Below, one piece after another: positions 24,670-34,955 of a DNA stretch of 64,000 nucleotides; position 1 is the first letter of the stretch, and every line of letters starts with the position of its first letter. The DNA is from Corynebacterium afermentans subsp. afermentans (GTDB lineage: Bacteria > Actinomycetota > Actinomycetes > Mycobacteriales > Mycobacteriaceae), in contig NZ_CP046606.1 of the NCBI RefSeq assembly GCF_030408355.1, positions 1,364,001 to 1,428,000 of the forward strand. The letters are read 5' to 3'. A program made the translations under genes and the position numbers. The notes beneath the pieces were generated by a model that did no database searches, was not told the DNA's origin, and saw only the letters and a program-made list of their open reading frames with translations.

Positions 24670-26229
24670 GTGATTGCACCAGAACCTCTCTCCCCTAACT
24701 TTCCCGCAGTTGCCCAGGCGCTTGCCAAAGAACTCGACGCGGCGGGTTTCAGCGCCGACGGCATCGCGGCCCACCTCGGGCCGGAGGCCACCGAGGCGCT
24801 CTACCGCCGCGAGCCGGGGGTTGTTCTGGCGGTGTGTTCCGACGACGCGCGCCTGTCGCGCCTGATCCGGTTCTTCGTGCTGCGTCGCCCCGCAACAGCG
24901 GAGGCATTGGGCGAGATGCTCACCCCGAAGCTTGCGCTTTCGCTTATCGACGACCACTTGGTACTGCCCGTGCCAGACTCATCCACCTACCGTATTGCCG
25001 TCGAGGTACGTCCCCACGTCGTGGCCGGCACACCGAGGTTGGTGCTTTCGGATTTGGATGCCTCGATGACCGCCCGCGTCCCGGGCCGCGACCACGTCCT
25101 CGGCGTCGGCTCGGCATCTCTGTCGTTGCTGTCCGCAACTCCGTGCACGCCCGTGGATTCTGTGCTGGATTTGGGGACTGGCTCCGGAGTCCAAGCACTT
25201 GCACAAGCGGACAACGCCACCCACGTGGTGGCCACCGATGTGCACGCCCGCGCACTGGAGTTCGCCGAGGCGACACTGCGGGCGAACGGGGTGGACAACG
25301 TGGAGTTGCGCCAAGGCGAATGGTTTGAGCCGGTTCAGGGCGAGTTGTTTGACCGGATCGTGGCTAATCCCCCCTTTGTGGTGGGCCTGCCGGAAGTTGG
25401 CCATGTCTACCGTGATTCTGGCTTGGACCTCGACGGCGCCACCGAACTGGTGCTCAGCCAAGCACCGGAGCACCTTGCCGAAGGTGGCCGCGCCTTTATC
25501 CTCGGTTCCTGGGTGCATGTGCTTGACCAGCCCTGGCAGTCCCGGGTCGCGTCCTGGTTGCCTTCCCACGGCGTGAGCGCCTGGGTGCTGCAGCGAGACG
25601 TGGTCGATCCCGGCATGTACGTCTCCACTTGGTTGCGAGACGAGTCCATCGATCCGCGCTCGGACGAAGGCGTCGCGCGCACCGTGCAGTGGCTCGACCA
25701 CTTCGCCGACAACGACGTCCACGCCGTGGGCTTTGGCTGGATACTTTTGGAAGACATCGGCGACGCGCCGAGCGAGGTCACCTGCGAGGAGCTGTCCCAG
25801 CCGTTTACAGACCCGCTCGGCCCGGAAGCCGAAGAGTACTTCACCCGGACCGCGTGGCTGCGCGGCAAGGACCGCGACGACATCCTCGACGCGAATTACG
25901 TGGTCCGGCCCACTGTGGCGTTGGAGGACATCAAGCTCGCCGACACCGATCTCGGAATGGGGTTCGCGGACGAGACGCTGCGTATCACCCGGACCGACGG
26001 GCCACGGTTTTCCCACACCATCGACGCCGGCATCCTCTCGCTGATCTCGGGGCTGCACCCGAACGGCTTGCCGCTGCGCGACGTGGTTGGCCTGTACGCG
26101 GCTTCGCGCGGGACGGGGCAACCGGAGGACGTCGAAAAGCTTGAGGCTGAGGCGGCGAAAGCTGTAGTCGACCTCGTGCGCCACGGGCTGGTTCTACCCG
26201 CAGAGATCGCGCAACTTACCTACCTCTAG
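24670..26229 (+). CDS. N6/N2-type nucleic acid or protein methyltransferase (NPPF motif)
   Basis: 519 residues from a GTG at 24670 with CAGGAG upstream. An N-terminal winged-helix-like region (1-110) precedes a Rossmann methyltransferase: SAM motif [14 protein letters not shown], motif [14 protein letters not shown] and the catalytic NPPF in [16 protein letters not shown] enzymes methylate exocyclic amines of bases in RNA or DNA, or glutamine in release factors (PrmC). The 190-residue C-terminal extension is characteristic of the actinobacterial family near dtd. The target is not known; an rRNA guanine is plausible but unproven. Confidence 0.83.
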   Translation: MIAPEPLSPNFPAVAQALAKELDAAGFSADGIAAHLGPEATEALYRREPGVVLAVCSDDARLSRLIRFFVLRRPATAEALGEMLTPKLALSLIDDHLVLPVPDSSTYRIAVEVRPHVVAGTPRLVLSDLDASMTARVPGRDHVLGVGSASLSLLSATPCTPVDSVLDLGTGSGVQALAQADNATHVVATDVHARALEFAEATLRANGVDNVELRQGEWFEPVQGELFDRIVANPPFVVGLPEVGHVYRDSGLDLDGATELVLSQAPEHLAEGGRAFILGSWVHVLDQPWQSRVASWLPSHGVSAWVLQRDVVDPGMYVSTWLRDESIDPRSDEGVARTVQWLDHFADNDVHAVGFGWILLEDIGDAPSEVTCEELSQPFTDPLGPEAEEYFTRTAWLRGKDRDDILDANYVVRPTVALEDIKLADTDLGMGFADETLRITRTDGPRFSHTIDAGILSLISGLHPNGLPLRDVVGLYAASRGTGQPEDVEKLEAEAAKAVVDLVRHGLVLPAEIAQLTYL

Positions 26230-26245
26230 ACGGAACGGAGCATCA

Positions 26246-26680
26246 ATGAAAGCTGTACTCACGCGCGTGACGAGCGCGTCGGTGACCGTGGACGGAGAAA
26301 CCGTCGGAGCGATCGACTGCCCCGACACCGGCGGGATCCTCGCCCTCGTAGGTGCGGGCCGCGAGGACGCGGACGATGCGTGGGAGACAGTGGCGCGCAA
26401 GATCGCAGAGTTGCGCATCCTCGACGGCGAGCGGTCGGTGGAAGACGCTGGCGCACCGGTATTGCTCGTCAGCCAGTTCACGTTGATGGGCCGCACCGCG
26501 AAAGGCCGGCGTCCGTCCTGGAGCGACGCGGCACCCGGCGATGCGGCGGAGCCGGTGATCGGCGCTATCGCCGAAGCACTTCGCTCGCGCGACATCCACG
26601 TCGAGGAAGGGCGTTTTGGAGCACACATGCAGGTCGCGAGCGTCAACGATGGGCCCTTTACCGTCATTGTGGAAGCATGA
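26246..26680 (+). CDS. dtd: D-aminoacyl-tRNA deacylase
   Basis: 144 residues. Family motifs [17 protein letters not shown] and the C-terminal [18 protein letters not shown] (Gly-cisPro motif within NDGPFT) are present. The enzyme removes D-amino acids, and glycine from tRNA-Ala, as a proofreading step. The gene follows the methyltransferase by 16 bases and has GGAACGGAGC upstream. All active-site elements are present. Confidence 0.95.
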   Translation: MKAVLTRVTSASVTVDGETVGAIDCPDTGGILALVGAGREDADDAWETVARKIAELRILDGERSVEDAGAPVLLVSQFTLMGRTAKGRRPSWSDAAPGDAAEPVIGAIAEALRSRDIHVEEGRFGAHMQVASVNDGPFTVIVEA

Positions 26681-26702
26681 CCTGAATATATTTCCCGCGG
26701 GC

Positions 26703-26730
26703 GGGAACACTACAGGACAGCCAAGCGTTT
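26703..26730 (+). promoter_or_regulatory. Candidate SigH-type promoter of sigB
   Basis: GGGAAC (26703-26708) and GTTT (26727-26730) are 18 bases apart, matching the GGAA...GTT layout of SigH promoters; sigB is SigH-controlled in C. glutamicum. A SigA-like TAGACT lies downstream at about 26737-26742. Confidence 0.5.
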
Positions 26731-26791
26731 CCCATCTAGACTGCCAAGCTGTCCCCCAGCTCTTCCACCTAGTCCGAGGAGGCGTTGCCAC

Positions 26792-27793
26792 ATGACCCAA
26801 CCGGATCACGCTGCACAGGGAACTCAACAATCCGGGGAGACCGTCGACCGCGGTAGCCGACGGAACCAGACCGACGACAACCCTTCTGCGGACCTCGTCC
26901 GCGTCTACCTCAACGGCATCGGCAAGACTGCCCTGCTCAACGCTGAGGAAGAGGTTGAACTCGCTCAACAAATCGAGGTCGGCCTGTACGCGCAGCGCCT
27001 TTTGGACGATCCAGAGGTGAAGCTGACTCGCGCGAAGAAGCGTGACTTGAAGATTCTGGCCAAGGAAGGCCGCAAGGCCCGCGCCCACCTGCTTGAGGCA
27101 AACCTGCGCCTCGTGGTCTCCCTGGCCAAGCGCTACACCGGCCGCGGCATGCCGCTTTTGGACCTGATCCAGGAGGGCAACCTGGGCCTGATCCGCGCGA
27201 TGGAGAAGTTCGACTACTCCAAGGGCTTCAAGTTCTCCACCTACGCCACATGGTGGATCCGCCAAGCAATTACGCGCGGCATGGCGGACCAGTCCCGCAC
27301 GATCCGCCTCCCAGTCCACCTGGTGGAGCAGGTGAACAAACTGTCCCGCATCCGCCGCGAGATGTACCAGTCCCTGGGCCGCGAGCCCACGAACGAAGAG
27401 CTTGCGGAAGAATCCGGCATCGAGGAGTCCAAGATTGAGATGCTGCTGCGCCAGTCCCGGGACCCGGTGAGCTTGGACATGCCGGTCGGCGCGGATGAGG
27501 AAGCGCCGTTGGGAGACTTCATCGAGGACGCCGAGGCCACCGACGCCGAGGACGCGGTGGTGACCACACTGCGCCACGACGATATCGAGGACATCATCAA
27601 CGGCCTCGAGCAGCGTGAGCAGGACGTCATTCGCATGCGCTATGGCCTGACCGACGGTGTGCCGCGCACTTTGGACCAGATCGGCCGCCAGTTCGGGCTG
27701 TCGCGCGAGCGCGTCCGCCAGATCGAGCGTGAAGTGATGGCGAAGCTGCGCGCTGGCGAGCGCGCCGACCGCCTGCGCGATTACGCGCTCTAA
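26792..27793 (+). CDS. sigB: Principal-like RNA polymerase sigma factor SigB
   Basis: 333 residues with a strong GAGGAGG ribosome site. Region 1.2 ([16 protein letters not shown]), region 2 ([21 protein letters not shown] and the WWIRQAI tryptophans), regions 3 and 4 ([31 protein letters not shown]) are intact. It lacks the long basic and acidic N-terminal arms seen in SigA (19898-21403). SigB is the non-essential sigma factor for general stress and the shift to stationary phase. The order dtd-sigB-dtxR-galE is as in C. glutamicum. Confidence 0.95.
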   Translation: MTQPDHAAQGTQQSGETVDRGSRRNQTDDNPSADLVRVYLNGIGKTALLNAEEEVELAQQIEVGLYAQRLLDDPEVKLTRAKKRDLKILAKEGRKARAHLLEANLRLVVSLAKRYTGRGMPLLDLIQEGNLGLIRAMEKFDYSKGFKFSTYATWWIRQAITRGMADQSRTIRLPVHLVEQVNKLSRIRREMYQSLGREPTNEELAEESGIEESKIEMLLRQSRDPVSLDMPVGADEEAPLGDFIEDAEATDAEDAVVTTLRHDDIEDIINGLEQREQDVIRMRYGLTDGVPRTLDQIGRQFGLSRERVRQIEREVMAKLRAGERADRLRDYAL

Positions 27794-27817
27794 TCGGCAC
27801 TGCGCTCCGCAGCTTTC

Positions 27818-27867
27818 AGCCCAGCACCCTGTTTCAGGTTTACCGGTACAGCCACAGGTGCTGGGCT
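27818..27867 (+). terminator. Long-loop hairpin after sigB
   Basis: AGCCCAGCACC (27818-27828) pairs exactly with GGTGCTGGGCT (27857-27867), with 28 bases between. There is no T-run. It probably marks the end of sigB or a structured leader for dtxR. Confidence 0.5.
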
Positions 27868-27929
27868 AAAGTATTGCCACATGGTTTTCGGACCTCTAAC
27901 CAGTACCGCGATTGGAAGGGAGCATCACA

Positions 27930-28616
27930 GTGCGTGATCTCGTTGACACCACAGAGATGTATCTGCGCACCGTCTACGAACTGGAAGAGGAAGGCATTAC
28001 GCCGCTGCGCGCGCGAATCGCGGAGCGCCTCGAGCAGTCTGGGCCGACCGTCTCGCAGACGGTGGCGCGCATGGAGCGCGACGGTCTGATGGTGGTTGAA
28101 CACGACCGCTCCCTGTCGTTGACTGAGGAGGGGCGGCGGCGCGCGACCGCCGTGATGCGCAAGCACCGTCTCGCGGAGCGTTTGCTTACCGACGTACTGA
28201 AGATGGACCTCGCTCAGGTCCATGAGGAGGCGTGCCGGTGGGAGCACGTGATGAGTGAAGAGGTGGAGCGCCGGGTCGTCGCGGTGCTTGACAACGTGGA
28301 CCGCTCCCCCTTCGGCAACCCGATCCCCGCCCTCGCCGAGCTCGGCGCAAGCGCTGGCACCGCTGAGCAAGTGGGCACCCGGGCCAGTGATCTGCGTCTG
28401 AAAGAACCGGCGCGCGCGAAGGTGGTGCAGATCAGCGAGATCCTGCAGGACGGCGCATTGCCGAAATCCGCAGGCCAGCTTGTGGGACAAACGGTGGATC
28501 TGCACCCACTGGAGGACGGCGCGCTGGAGGTCTCCACCGATGAGGGTGAGACTTTCGTGCTCACCGCAGATGTCTCGCACGCCCTGCGCGTGGAGCTTCA
28601 GGGCTTACAAGACTGA
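27930..28616 (+). CDS. dtxR: Iron-dependent transcriptional repressor DtxR
   Basis: 228 residues from a GTG at 27930 with GGAAGGG nine bases upstream, giving [20 protein letters not shown]. Aligned by eye to diphtheria DtxR, the metal ligands fall at identical positions: Met10, His79, Glu83, Cys102, Glu105 and His106. The winged helix (about 1-65) binds the 19-bp DtxR box, the second domain dimerises, and an SH3-like domain closes the C-terminus. With Fe(II), DtxR represses iron uptake genes and activates storage. It precedes galE. Confidence 0.96.
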   Translation: MRDLVDTTEMYLRTVYELEEEGITPLRARIAERLEQSGPTVSQTVARMERDGLMVVEHDRSLSLTEEGRRRATAVMRKHRLAERLLTDVLKMDLAQVHEEACRWEHVMSEEVERRVVAVLDNVDRSPFGNPIPALAELGASAGTAEQVGTRASDLRLKEPARAKVVQISEILQDGALPKSAGQLVGQTVDLHPLEDGALEVSTDEGETFVLTADVSHALRVELQGLQD

Positions 28617-28644
28617 GAGACTCACCAGCACGGAAAGGACTTCC

Positions 28645-29634
28645 ATGAAGCTTGTTGTCACCGGCGGCGCCGGCTATGTGGGCAGCGTATGCGCTGCCAT
28701 CCTGCTTGAAGCGGGACACGAGGTGATCGTCGTGGACGATCTGTCTACCGGCAACCGTTACGCCGTTCCGAAAGCTGCCACGTTTGTCGAAGGCAAGATT
28801 CAAGACGTCATCGACGACGTGCTCGCCACAGACGGCGGCGCCCCGGTGGACGGTGTGTTGCACTTTGCGGCGAAGTCTCTTGTCGGCGAGTCCATGGAAG
28901 ACCCCGCCAAGTATTGGCACGGCAACCTCGACGTGTCGTTGGCGCTGCTCGATTCCATGCGCCGCCACGACGTGAAGTCGTTGGTTTTCTCTTCCACCGC
29001 GGCAACGTACGGTGAGCCGGATATCGTGCCGATTGCCGAAGACGCACCGACCCGGCCGACAAACCCGTACGGTGCCACGAAGTTGGCCATCGACTACGCC
29101 ATTACGTCCTATTGCAACGCCTACGGCCTGGGCGCTACCAGCCTGCGCTACTTCAACGTCGCCGGCGCTTACGAAGGTATCGGTGAAAACCACATCACCG
29201 AGACGCACCTGATCCCCATCGTGCTGCAGGTGGCGCTGGGCTACCGCGACAAGATCATGATGTACGGCGACGACTGGCCAACAAAGGACGGCACGTGCGT
29301 GCGCGATTACATCCACATCCGGGATCTCGCGGACGCGCACGTGCTCGCACTCGAAGCCAATTCCCCCGGCACGCACCAGATCTATAACTTGGGCTCCGGC
29401 GACGGGTACTCCGTGCGCGAGGTGGTCGAGGTCTGCCGCGAGGTCACCGGCCACCCGATCCCGGCGGAGGTTGCTCCGCGCCGAGCCGGCGACCCAGCAA
29501 CGCTGATCGCATCCTCGGAAAAGATACGCAAGTCGCTTGGTTGGGAGCCGTCGCGGACGGATCTGCGCACCATTGTCGAGGACGCCTGGGAGTTCACCCG
29601 CCAGCTCGGCGACCGGTCGCACTCCGCGCGCTAG
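28645..29634 (+). CDS. galE: UDP-glucose 4-epimerase
   Basis: 329 residues from the ATG at 28645 (GGAAAGGA upstream). NAD motif TGGAGYVGS (6-14), Ser117/Thr118 and the Tyr142-x3-Lys146 pair (NPYGATKLA) define an active short-chain epimerase. It interconverts UDP-glucose and UDP-galactose, supplying galactose for arabinogalactan, and so links to the aftC pathway. The position after dtxR is conserved. Its close spacing suggests cotranscription with dtxR. Confidence 0.94.
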   Translation: MKLVVTGGAGYVGSVCAAILLEAGHEVIVVDDLSTGNRYAVPKAATFVEGKIQDVIDDVLATDGGAPVDGVLHFAAKSLVGESMEDPAKYWHGNLDVSLALLDSMRRHDVKSLVFSSTAATYGEPDIVPIAEDAPTRPTNPYGATKLAIDYAITSYCNAYGLGATSLRYFNVAGAYEGIGENHITETHLIPIVLQVALGYRDKIMMYGDDWPTKDGTCVRDYIHIRDLADAHVLALEANSPGTHQIYNLGSGDGYSVREVVEVCREVTGHPIPAEVAPRRAGDPATLIASSEKIRKSLGWEPSRTDLRTIVEDAWEFTRQLGDRSHSAR

Positions 29635-29641
29635 ACGCGTA

Positions 29642-30793
29642 TTACCGTTCGAGCTCGCTCCAGGTGTCCACACACCCCTGGCGGCACAGTTCGAGCACAG
29701 CGTGGCCCTGCCCGACGTCCATCACGCTTCCCAGCAATCCGGACAGGTTATGCCCTGGCAGTTCTCCCTCGGCGCAGGATAGTGCTGCGCTGGCCCAACC
29801 GACGAGTCCCTGAGACAGGGCGACCATGGCCCACAGACACAGGGCGTTCGCCCTGATCTCCCCTCGGAAGTTGCGGGCGATGGTCAATAGCACCGCCCCA
29901 GCCGCGCGCGGGCGTTCTAGCGCGTCGACGATGAGAAAGTCGCGCAGTCTGCTTCCGGAGAGCATGGCGGCAAACAGCTCGACATCGTCTGGGGTGTTGA
30001 ATACGTCGTCGATGATGATGTCGCCTTCGATGTCGATGAGCCCCATGTTCGGTGCTGCAGCAAACACACCGCATGCTTTATCGATGTGGGCATGCGCGAC
30101 TGCCGGGGCATGCTTCAGATGGCAGAAGAGTTCGGTGCCGCGTTTATGCGCGCCGGGTGTGAGAGCTTCCCCCGTTTCCGCATCAGGCTCAAACACCGGA
30201 GCAAAGTGGGAGAATACTTCGCTTTTGTGCAGCTCCGGCAGGACTCCGTGGTCGATGAGCGGGCCCATCGGCTCTGCGGCCGCCACCGACGTCACGGTGC
30301 CCTGCTCGTATCCTTCGCTCCACTCCCACACTGCGTTGGCGGTATCCGGGTCGGGCCCAAATAGCAGCTGGTAAGGCGTACCGTCGGCGATTTCAGAAAC
30401 AGTCCAGCAGGCTTCAACGATCTCCCCGAAGGCGTCCGCCGCCATTCGCAATCCTTCCGCAGCTACCGAAACCATCTGCGATTCCGGCACCCGCGTCACA
30501 ATCACTGCGAAGGTGGCCACATGACGTGGTAGCGGAATTCGTTGCAGCGCGCGCTGGATACTTTCGGTGTTGCCCACATCGGCGTCGAGGTAGGCCCCAA
30601 TCTCCAACGTTGGAGAGGCCCCTGGCGGACTGTACGCGTTAATGAGCACTACCGACTCGTTGGGAAAGTAGCCCAGTGCGGCGGGAATGGACGCGATGAG
30701 TTGTGCCGGCGAACGGAGAAGTTCCGCGCTCGGATACGGCGTGATTGGAGTGGTCGGACGGTTTGTTTCGTGCGGTTGTGGCTGAATATCCAT
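29642..30793 (-). CDS. DUF4192 family protein
   Basis: 383 residues from an ATG at 30793 (MDIQPQPHETN); an ATG at 30829 is an alternative, as neither has a clear ribosome site. The family signature is the stretch LLRSPAQLIASIPAALGYFP followed by ESVVLI, and an alpha/beta layout. Function is unknown; the gene is conserved in actinobacteria near dtxR/galE. It is convergent with galE (7 bases between stops) and divergent from the PAC2 gene. Confidence 0.78.
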   Translation of the reverse strand: MDIQPQPHETNRPTTPITPYPSAELLRSPAQLIASIPAALGYFPNESVVLINAYSPPGASPTLEIGAYLDADVGNTESIQRALQRIPLPRHVATFAVIVTRVPESQMVSVAAEGLRMAADAFGEIVEACWTVSEIADGTPYQLLFGPDPDTANAVWEWSEGYEQGTVTSVAAAEPMGPLIDHGVLPELHKSEVFSHFAPVFEPDAETGEALTPGAHKRGTELFCHLKHAPAVAHAHIDKACGVFAAAPNMGLIDIEGDIIIDDVFNTPDDVELFAAMLSGSRLRDFLIVDALERPRAAGAVLLTIARNFRGEIRANALCLWAMVALSQGLVGWASAALSCAEGELPGHNLSGLLGSVMDVGQGHAVLELCRQGCVDTWSELER

Positions 30794-30894
30794 AACTGTT
30801 AGACGCTCGCCGGGCGGTTTCGGTTCCATGGGGCGTGAAATTTTCTCAACGCCACTTCCTACGCATCCTTTTCGGCCGCGGTGCCACCTTGCGG

Positions 30895-30922
30895 TTGCTG
30901 GTCGGGCACAATGGAATATTCT
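30895..30922 (+). promoter_or_regulatory. Candidate promoter of the PAC2 gene
   Basis: TTGCTG (30895-30900) and TATTCT (30917-30922), 16 bases apart, lie 70 bases before the start codon in the divergent interval. Confidence 0.4.
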
Positions 30923-30992
30923 GCGACACCAACCGTTGTGTGGGTGGAGCACTAAAGCCGGTAAGGCGAGCGATTTCAGGAGGCCGAAAACC

Positions 30993-32084
30993 ATGACGCA
31001 GGAACGTCCTATGTACGAACTTGAGTACCCAGCTCCGCAGGTGAGCGGGGAGCCTCAAAACGGTCCTGCCCTGATCGTCGCAATGCACGGTTACGCCGAT
31101 GCAGGCCACGCCATTGAGTCCGCCGCTGACCACCTCAAGGCGGCGCTGGAGTCGAGGACAGTGGCAACGTTTAGCAACGACGAGCTGATTGATTATCGCT
31201 CCCGCCGCCCGACGGTGACGTTGTCGCACGCCGAGATCACCGATGTGGCTGATCTGCAGTTGGACATGCGTGTTGTGCGCGATGAGAAGGGCCAGTCCTT
31301 CCTGTTGCTTTCCGGCCCGGAGCCGGACCTGCGCTGGGAGGCCTTTAGTAGTGCGGTGGCGGATCTCGCGGACCGGTTCGGCGTGAGCAAGACCATTTGT
31401 CTTTACGCGGCTCCGATGGGCGCTCCGCACACCCGTCCCCTGGTGGTCTCCGCGCACGGCAACGACCGCGAGTTGGTCGGCTCCATGTTCACCTTCGACG
31501 GCATGGTCAGCGTGCCGGGCTCCGCATCGGTCTTTATTGAGCGGGAGCTGCACAAGCGCGGCCGCCCGGTTGCCGGGTACACGGCGCACGTGCCGCACTA
31601 CGTGGCCGCCTCGCCGTACCCTCACGCGACGTTCCAGCTGCTGCAGTCCGTTGAGGATTCCACGAGCCTGCAGTTCCCGCTGCGTTCCTTGGAGGCGGAT
31701 ATGCGCCGGGTGTCGCAGCAGCTGGCGGAGCAGACGCACAACTCGGACGAGATCACGCACGTGGTGCAGGCTCTTGAGGAGCACTACGACCGGGAGATGC
31801 AGGAGTACCGCGACCGGCACCCGCAGGCGATGATGCCGGGCGAGGCGCAGATGCCCAGCGGCGAGGAGATCAGCGAGGCGTTTGAGAACTACCTCACCGC
31901 CATCGAGGACCGGGACCGCAACGAGCAGCGCAGCCTCCCCCACAGCGAAGAGACGGATCAGCGCCTACGCGACCATTTCTTCATCGATCCTTCAGCTCCC
32001 GAGCGTTCGCTTGACGACGACCAAGGGGATTCCACCGGAGGCGACACCACCGACGGTGGCGGCGACGGAGACGGCCCCCGTTAG
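30993..32084 (+). CDS. PAC2 family protein (proteasome assembly chaperone-like)
   Basis: 363 residues from an ATG with AGGAGG ten bases upstream. The PAC2 domain (about 5-260) shows ALIVAMHGYADAGHA and the AAPMGAPHTRP and GYTAHVPHYVA stretches. The C-terminal 70 residues are acidic and disordered. PAC2 proteins assist proteasome assembly in eukaryotes and archaea; in corynebacteria, which lack a typical 20S proteasome, the role is unknown. The gene is conserved in mycobacteria and corynebacteria upstream of a large helicase gene. Confidence 0.82.
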   Translation: MTQERPMYELEYPAPQVSGEPQNGPALIVAMHGYADAGHAIESAADHLKAALESRTVATFSNDELIDYRSRRPTVTLSHAEITDVADLQLDMRVVRDEKGQSFLLLSGPEPDLRWEAFSSAVADLADRFGVSKTICLYAAPMGAPHTRPLVVSAHGNDRELVGSMFTFDGMVSVPGSASVFIERELHKRGRPVAGYTAHVPHYVAASPYPHATFQLLQSVEDSTSLQFPLRSLEADMRRVSQQLAEQTHNSDEITHVVQALEEHYDREMQEYRDRHPQAMMPGEAQMPSGEEISEAFENYLTAIEDRDRNEQRSLPHSEETDQRLRDHFFIDPSAPERSLDDDQGDSTGGDTTDGGGDGDGPR

Positions 32085-32114
32085 CGTGTCGGCCGGTCGG
32101 CTACGGTGAATGCT

Positions 32115-34658
32115 GTGATGCTGACCGATTTGCTTGAAGACATTGCGCAGGCCCCCGAATCACTGTTCGAGGACGCCGTGTGGGACTCGTTCAATTCATG
32201 GACGTCTTCCCGTGGCATCTCGCTGTATCCGGCGCAGGAGGAGGCCTCGCTCGCGCTGCTTGCGGGCGACAACGTCATCTTGGCCACCCCGACCGGCTCG
32301 GGAAAGTCGATGGTGGCCAACGCCGCGCACTTCATCGCGATGGCGCGCGGCCAGCGCACGTTTTACACCGCACCGATTAAGGCGCTGGTGAGCGAGAAGT
32401 TCTTTGCGCTGTGCGAGATTTTCGGCGCGGAGAATGTCGGCATGATGACGGGCGACGCGTCCGTGAACTCGAACGCCCCGATCATCGCCGCCACCGCCGA
32501 GATCGTGGCCAACATCGCGCTGCGCGAAGGCAAGGACGCCCGGATCGACCAGGTGGTGATGGACGAGTTCCACTACTACTCGGAGCCGGAACGCGGCTGG
32601 GCGTGGCAGGTGCCGCTGCTGGAGCTGCCGAAGGCGCAGTTTTTGCTCATGTCCGCCACCTTGGGCGACACCGCCTGGCTGGAGAAGGACCTCACCGAGC
32701 GCACGGGCCGCAAGACCACCTACGTCGGCGGCGCGGAGCGCCCGGTTCCCTTGGACTTCCACTACGTGTTCTCCCCCGTGCACGAAACCATCGAGGAGCT
32801 GCTCGAAGACAACAAGGCGCCAATTTACGTGGTGCACTTTTCCCAGCGCGAGGCCACGGAGCGGGCGCAGGCGCTGACGAGCATGAACATCATCACCCCC
32901 GAGGAAAAGCAGCGCATCGCAGACGAGATCGGGGACTTCCGCTTTACCACGACCTTCGGCAAAACCCTGTCCAAGCTGGTTCGTCGTGGCATCGGTGTGC
33001 ACCACGCGGGCATGCTGCCGAAGTACCGCCGCCTGGTGGAGCGGCTTTCCCAGACAGGGCTGTTGAAGGTCATCTGCGGCACCGACACATTGGGCGTGGG
33101 CATTAACGTGCCTATCCGCACGGTGCTGATCACCGGCTTGGCCAAGTTCGACGGCACCCGCCAACGCATCTTGAAGTCCCGCGAGTTCCACCAGATCGCC
33201 GGGCGTGCCGGGCGTGCGGGTTATGACACCGAGGGCACTGTCGTGGTCGAGGCCCCGGAGCACGAGATCGAGAACGTGAAGCTGCGCCGCAAGGCGGGCG
33301 ACGACCCGAAGAAGCTGAAGAAGATCCGCAAGAAGTCAGCCCGCGACGGCGAGGTCAGCTGGTCCGAGAACACCTTCGAGCGCCTCAAGGTGGCCGAGCC
33401 GGAGGAGCTGACCAGCCAGTTCAAGGTGTCCAACTCTATGCTGCTCAACGTGGTGGCACGGCCCGGCGACGGCTACGAGCACATGCGCCACTTGCTGCGC
33501 ACGAACCACAACCCGCGCGCGAAGCAGAACCGCGACATCATCCAGGCCGTGAACCTGTTCCGCGGCTTGATCAACGCCGGGGTAGTCGAGCGCACGCCAG
33601 ACTCGCCCGCGTTCCGCCCGTACACGCTCACCCAGGAGCTGGACCGCGACTTCGCGCTGAACCAGCCGCTGTCCCCCTTCGCATTGGCGTTCCTCACGTT
33701 GCTCGACCCTGAGTCGGACGCGTACACCCTCGACGTCATCTCAACGTTCGAGGCGATTCTGGACGACCCGAGACAGCTGCTCCAAGCCCAGCAAACAGCG
33801 GCTCGCGGCGAAGAGATCGCCGCTCTGAAAGCAGAGGGGGTGGACTATACGGAGCGGATGGCCATCATTGAGGACGTCACCTACCCCAAGCCGCTTGCTG
33901 ACGAACTAGAGGAGGCGTTCGCCACCTTCACGGAAGGCAATCCGTGGGCGAAAGAATTCGAGCTGTCGCCGAAATCGGTTGTGCGCGACATGATCGAGCA
34001 CGCGATGACGTTTTCGGACCTCATCGCCACCTATGGTCTGGCCCGCTCGGAGGGCGTGGTGCTGCGCTACCTCACCGATGCGTGGCGCACCCTTTCCTAT
34101 TCCATCCCGGACACCTACATGAACGATGATCTTGAGGACATCGTCGTGTGGCTCGGCGAGTTGATCCGACAGGTCGACTCGTCGCTCATCGACGAATGGG
34201 CGCACATGACCGGCGACGACCAGCCCGTGAGTCAAGACACCATCGACCGCGAGCTCGCGTTCGGTGTGGAAGACCCCACGGCGCTCACCGCCAACCGCCG
34301 CGCCTTCACCATCATGGTGCGCAACTATTTTTTCCGCCTAGTGGAACTTTTCGCGTACGAGAAGGAGGACCAGCTGGAGGACATGCTGGGCTACCTGGAG
34401 CCGGACGCGCGGGTGGACTGGCCAGCTGCAATGGACGACTACTTCGACGAATACACGGATGTGGACCTGGGCCCCGACGCGCGCGGCCCGGAGTTCTTCC
34501 GGCTGGAGGACTCTGCCGGCCGAGCGTGGAGGGTCACCCAAATTATCAAGGACCCCGAGGGGGACAACGCGTTCCAGCTGCACGGTGTTGTGGATCTGGA
34601 CGCCTCCGACGAGGCAGGTGAAGTGCGGCTCTCCTCGCTAGGCATCCGCGAGGGGTAG
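32115..34658 (+). CDS. SKI2-like DEAD/DEAH-box RNA helicase with DUF3516
   Basis: 847 residues. Start set at GTG 32115 because TACGGT (32102-32107) is seven bases upstream, as in leaderless genes; the ATG next to it and one at 32106 are alternatives. Walker A ATPTGSGKSMV, Walker B DEFHYYS, SATLGD and motif VI QIAGRAGRAGYD mark an SF2 helicase close to SKI2/HelY, and the C-terminal 300 residues match the DUF3516 extension. It probably unwinds or remodels RNA. The gene closes the conserved block before the 34.8-37.3 kb island. Confidence 0.85.
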   Translation: MMLTDLLEDIAQAPESLFEDAVWDSFNSWTSSRGISLYPAQEEASLALLAGDNVILATPTGSGKSMVANAAHFIAMARGQRTFYTAPIKALVSEKFFALCEIFGAENVGMMTGDASVNSNAPIIAATAEIVANIALREGKDARIDQVVMDEFHYYSEPERGWAWQVPLLELPKAQFLLMSATLGDTAWLEKDLTERTGRKTTYVGGAERPVPLDFHYVFSPVHETIEELLEDNKAPIYVVHFSQREATERAQALTSMNIITPEEKQRIADEIGDFRFTTTFGKTLSKLVRRGIGVHHAGMLPKYRRLVERLSQTGLLKVICGTDTLGVGINVPIRTVLITGLAKFDGTRQRILKSREFHQIAGRAGRAGYDTEGTVVVEAPEHEIENVKLRRKAGDDPKKLKKIRKKSARDGEVSWSENTFERLKVAEPEELTSQFKVSNSMLLNVVARPGDGYEHMRHLLRTNHNPRAKQNRDIIQAVNLFRGLINAGVVERTPDSPAFRPYTLTQELDRDFALNQPLSPFALAFLTLLDPESDAYTLDVISTFEAILDDPRQLLQAQQTAARGEEIAALKAEGVDYTERMAIIEDVTYPKPLADELEEAFATFTEGNPWAKEFELSPKSVVRDMIEHAMTFSDLIATYGLARSEGVVLRYLTDAWRTLSYSIPDTYMNDDLEDIVVWLGELIRQVDSSLIDEWAHMTGDDQPVSQDTIDRELAFGVEDPTALTANRRAFTIMVRNYFFRLVELFAYEKEDQLEDMLGYLEPDARVDWPAAMDDYFDEYTDVDLGPDARGPEFFRLEDSAGRAWRVTQIIKDPEGDNAFQLHGVVDLDASDEAGEVRLSSLGIREG

Positions 34659-34823
34659 AGCGCGCCGGCAATTAAAACGCTTTGTATCGCGTGGAGCAAT
34701 CGCCATGCGACCATCGCGGCGCACCCGGGTAAAGGTCGTGCCGAACGCCTCGCTCAGTTCCTTCCTACGAAGGTGTACCCGACGTGCTGCACTGTTGTCA
34801 CCGAACCACCAGCGCCACCATGC

Positions 34824-34955
34824 TCAGGACACAGCTGCCCACACCACGCCCCCGACGACAACGGCTCCTACTGAAGCAATAGCCGCCTCGACCACCATCT
34901 CCTGGATGTGGTCGAGAGCGGCCTGCGTTTCAGTCACCGGGATCGTGACACTCAC
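34824..34955 (-). CDS. Small 43-residue membrane peptide, coupled to the 34952-35605 gene
   Basis: A short gene starting at GTG 34955, which overlaps the stop of the upstream gene (GTGA), and ending at TGA 34824. The peptide has a polar start (MSVTIPVTETQAALDHIQEM) and a hydrophobic end (VGAVVVGGVVWAAVS) long enough for one membrane helix. The stop/start overlap implies translational coupling. Not recognised; its size recalls small spread or toxin-like proteins of plasmids, but that is inference. Confidence 0.45.
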   Translation of the reverse strand: MSVTIPVTETQAALDHIQEMVVEAAIASVGAVVVGGVVWAAVS

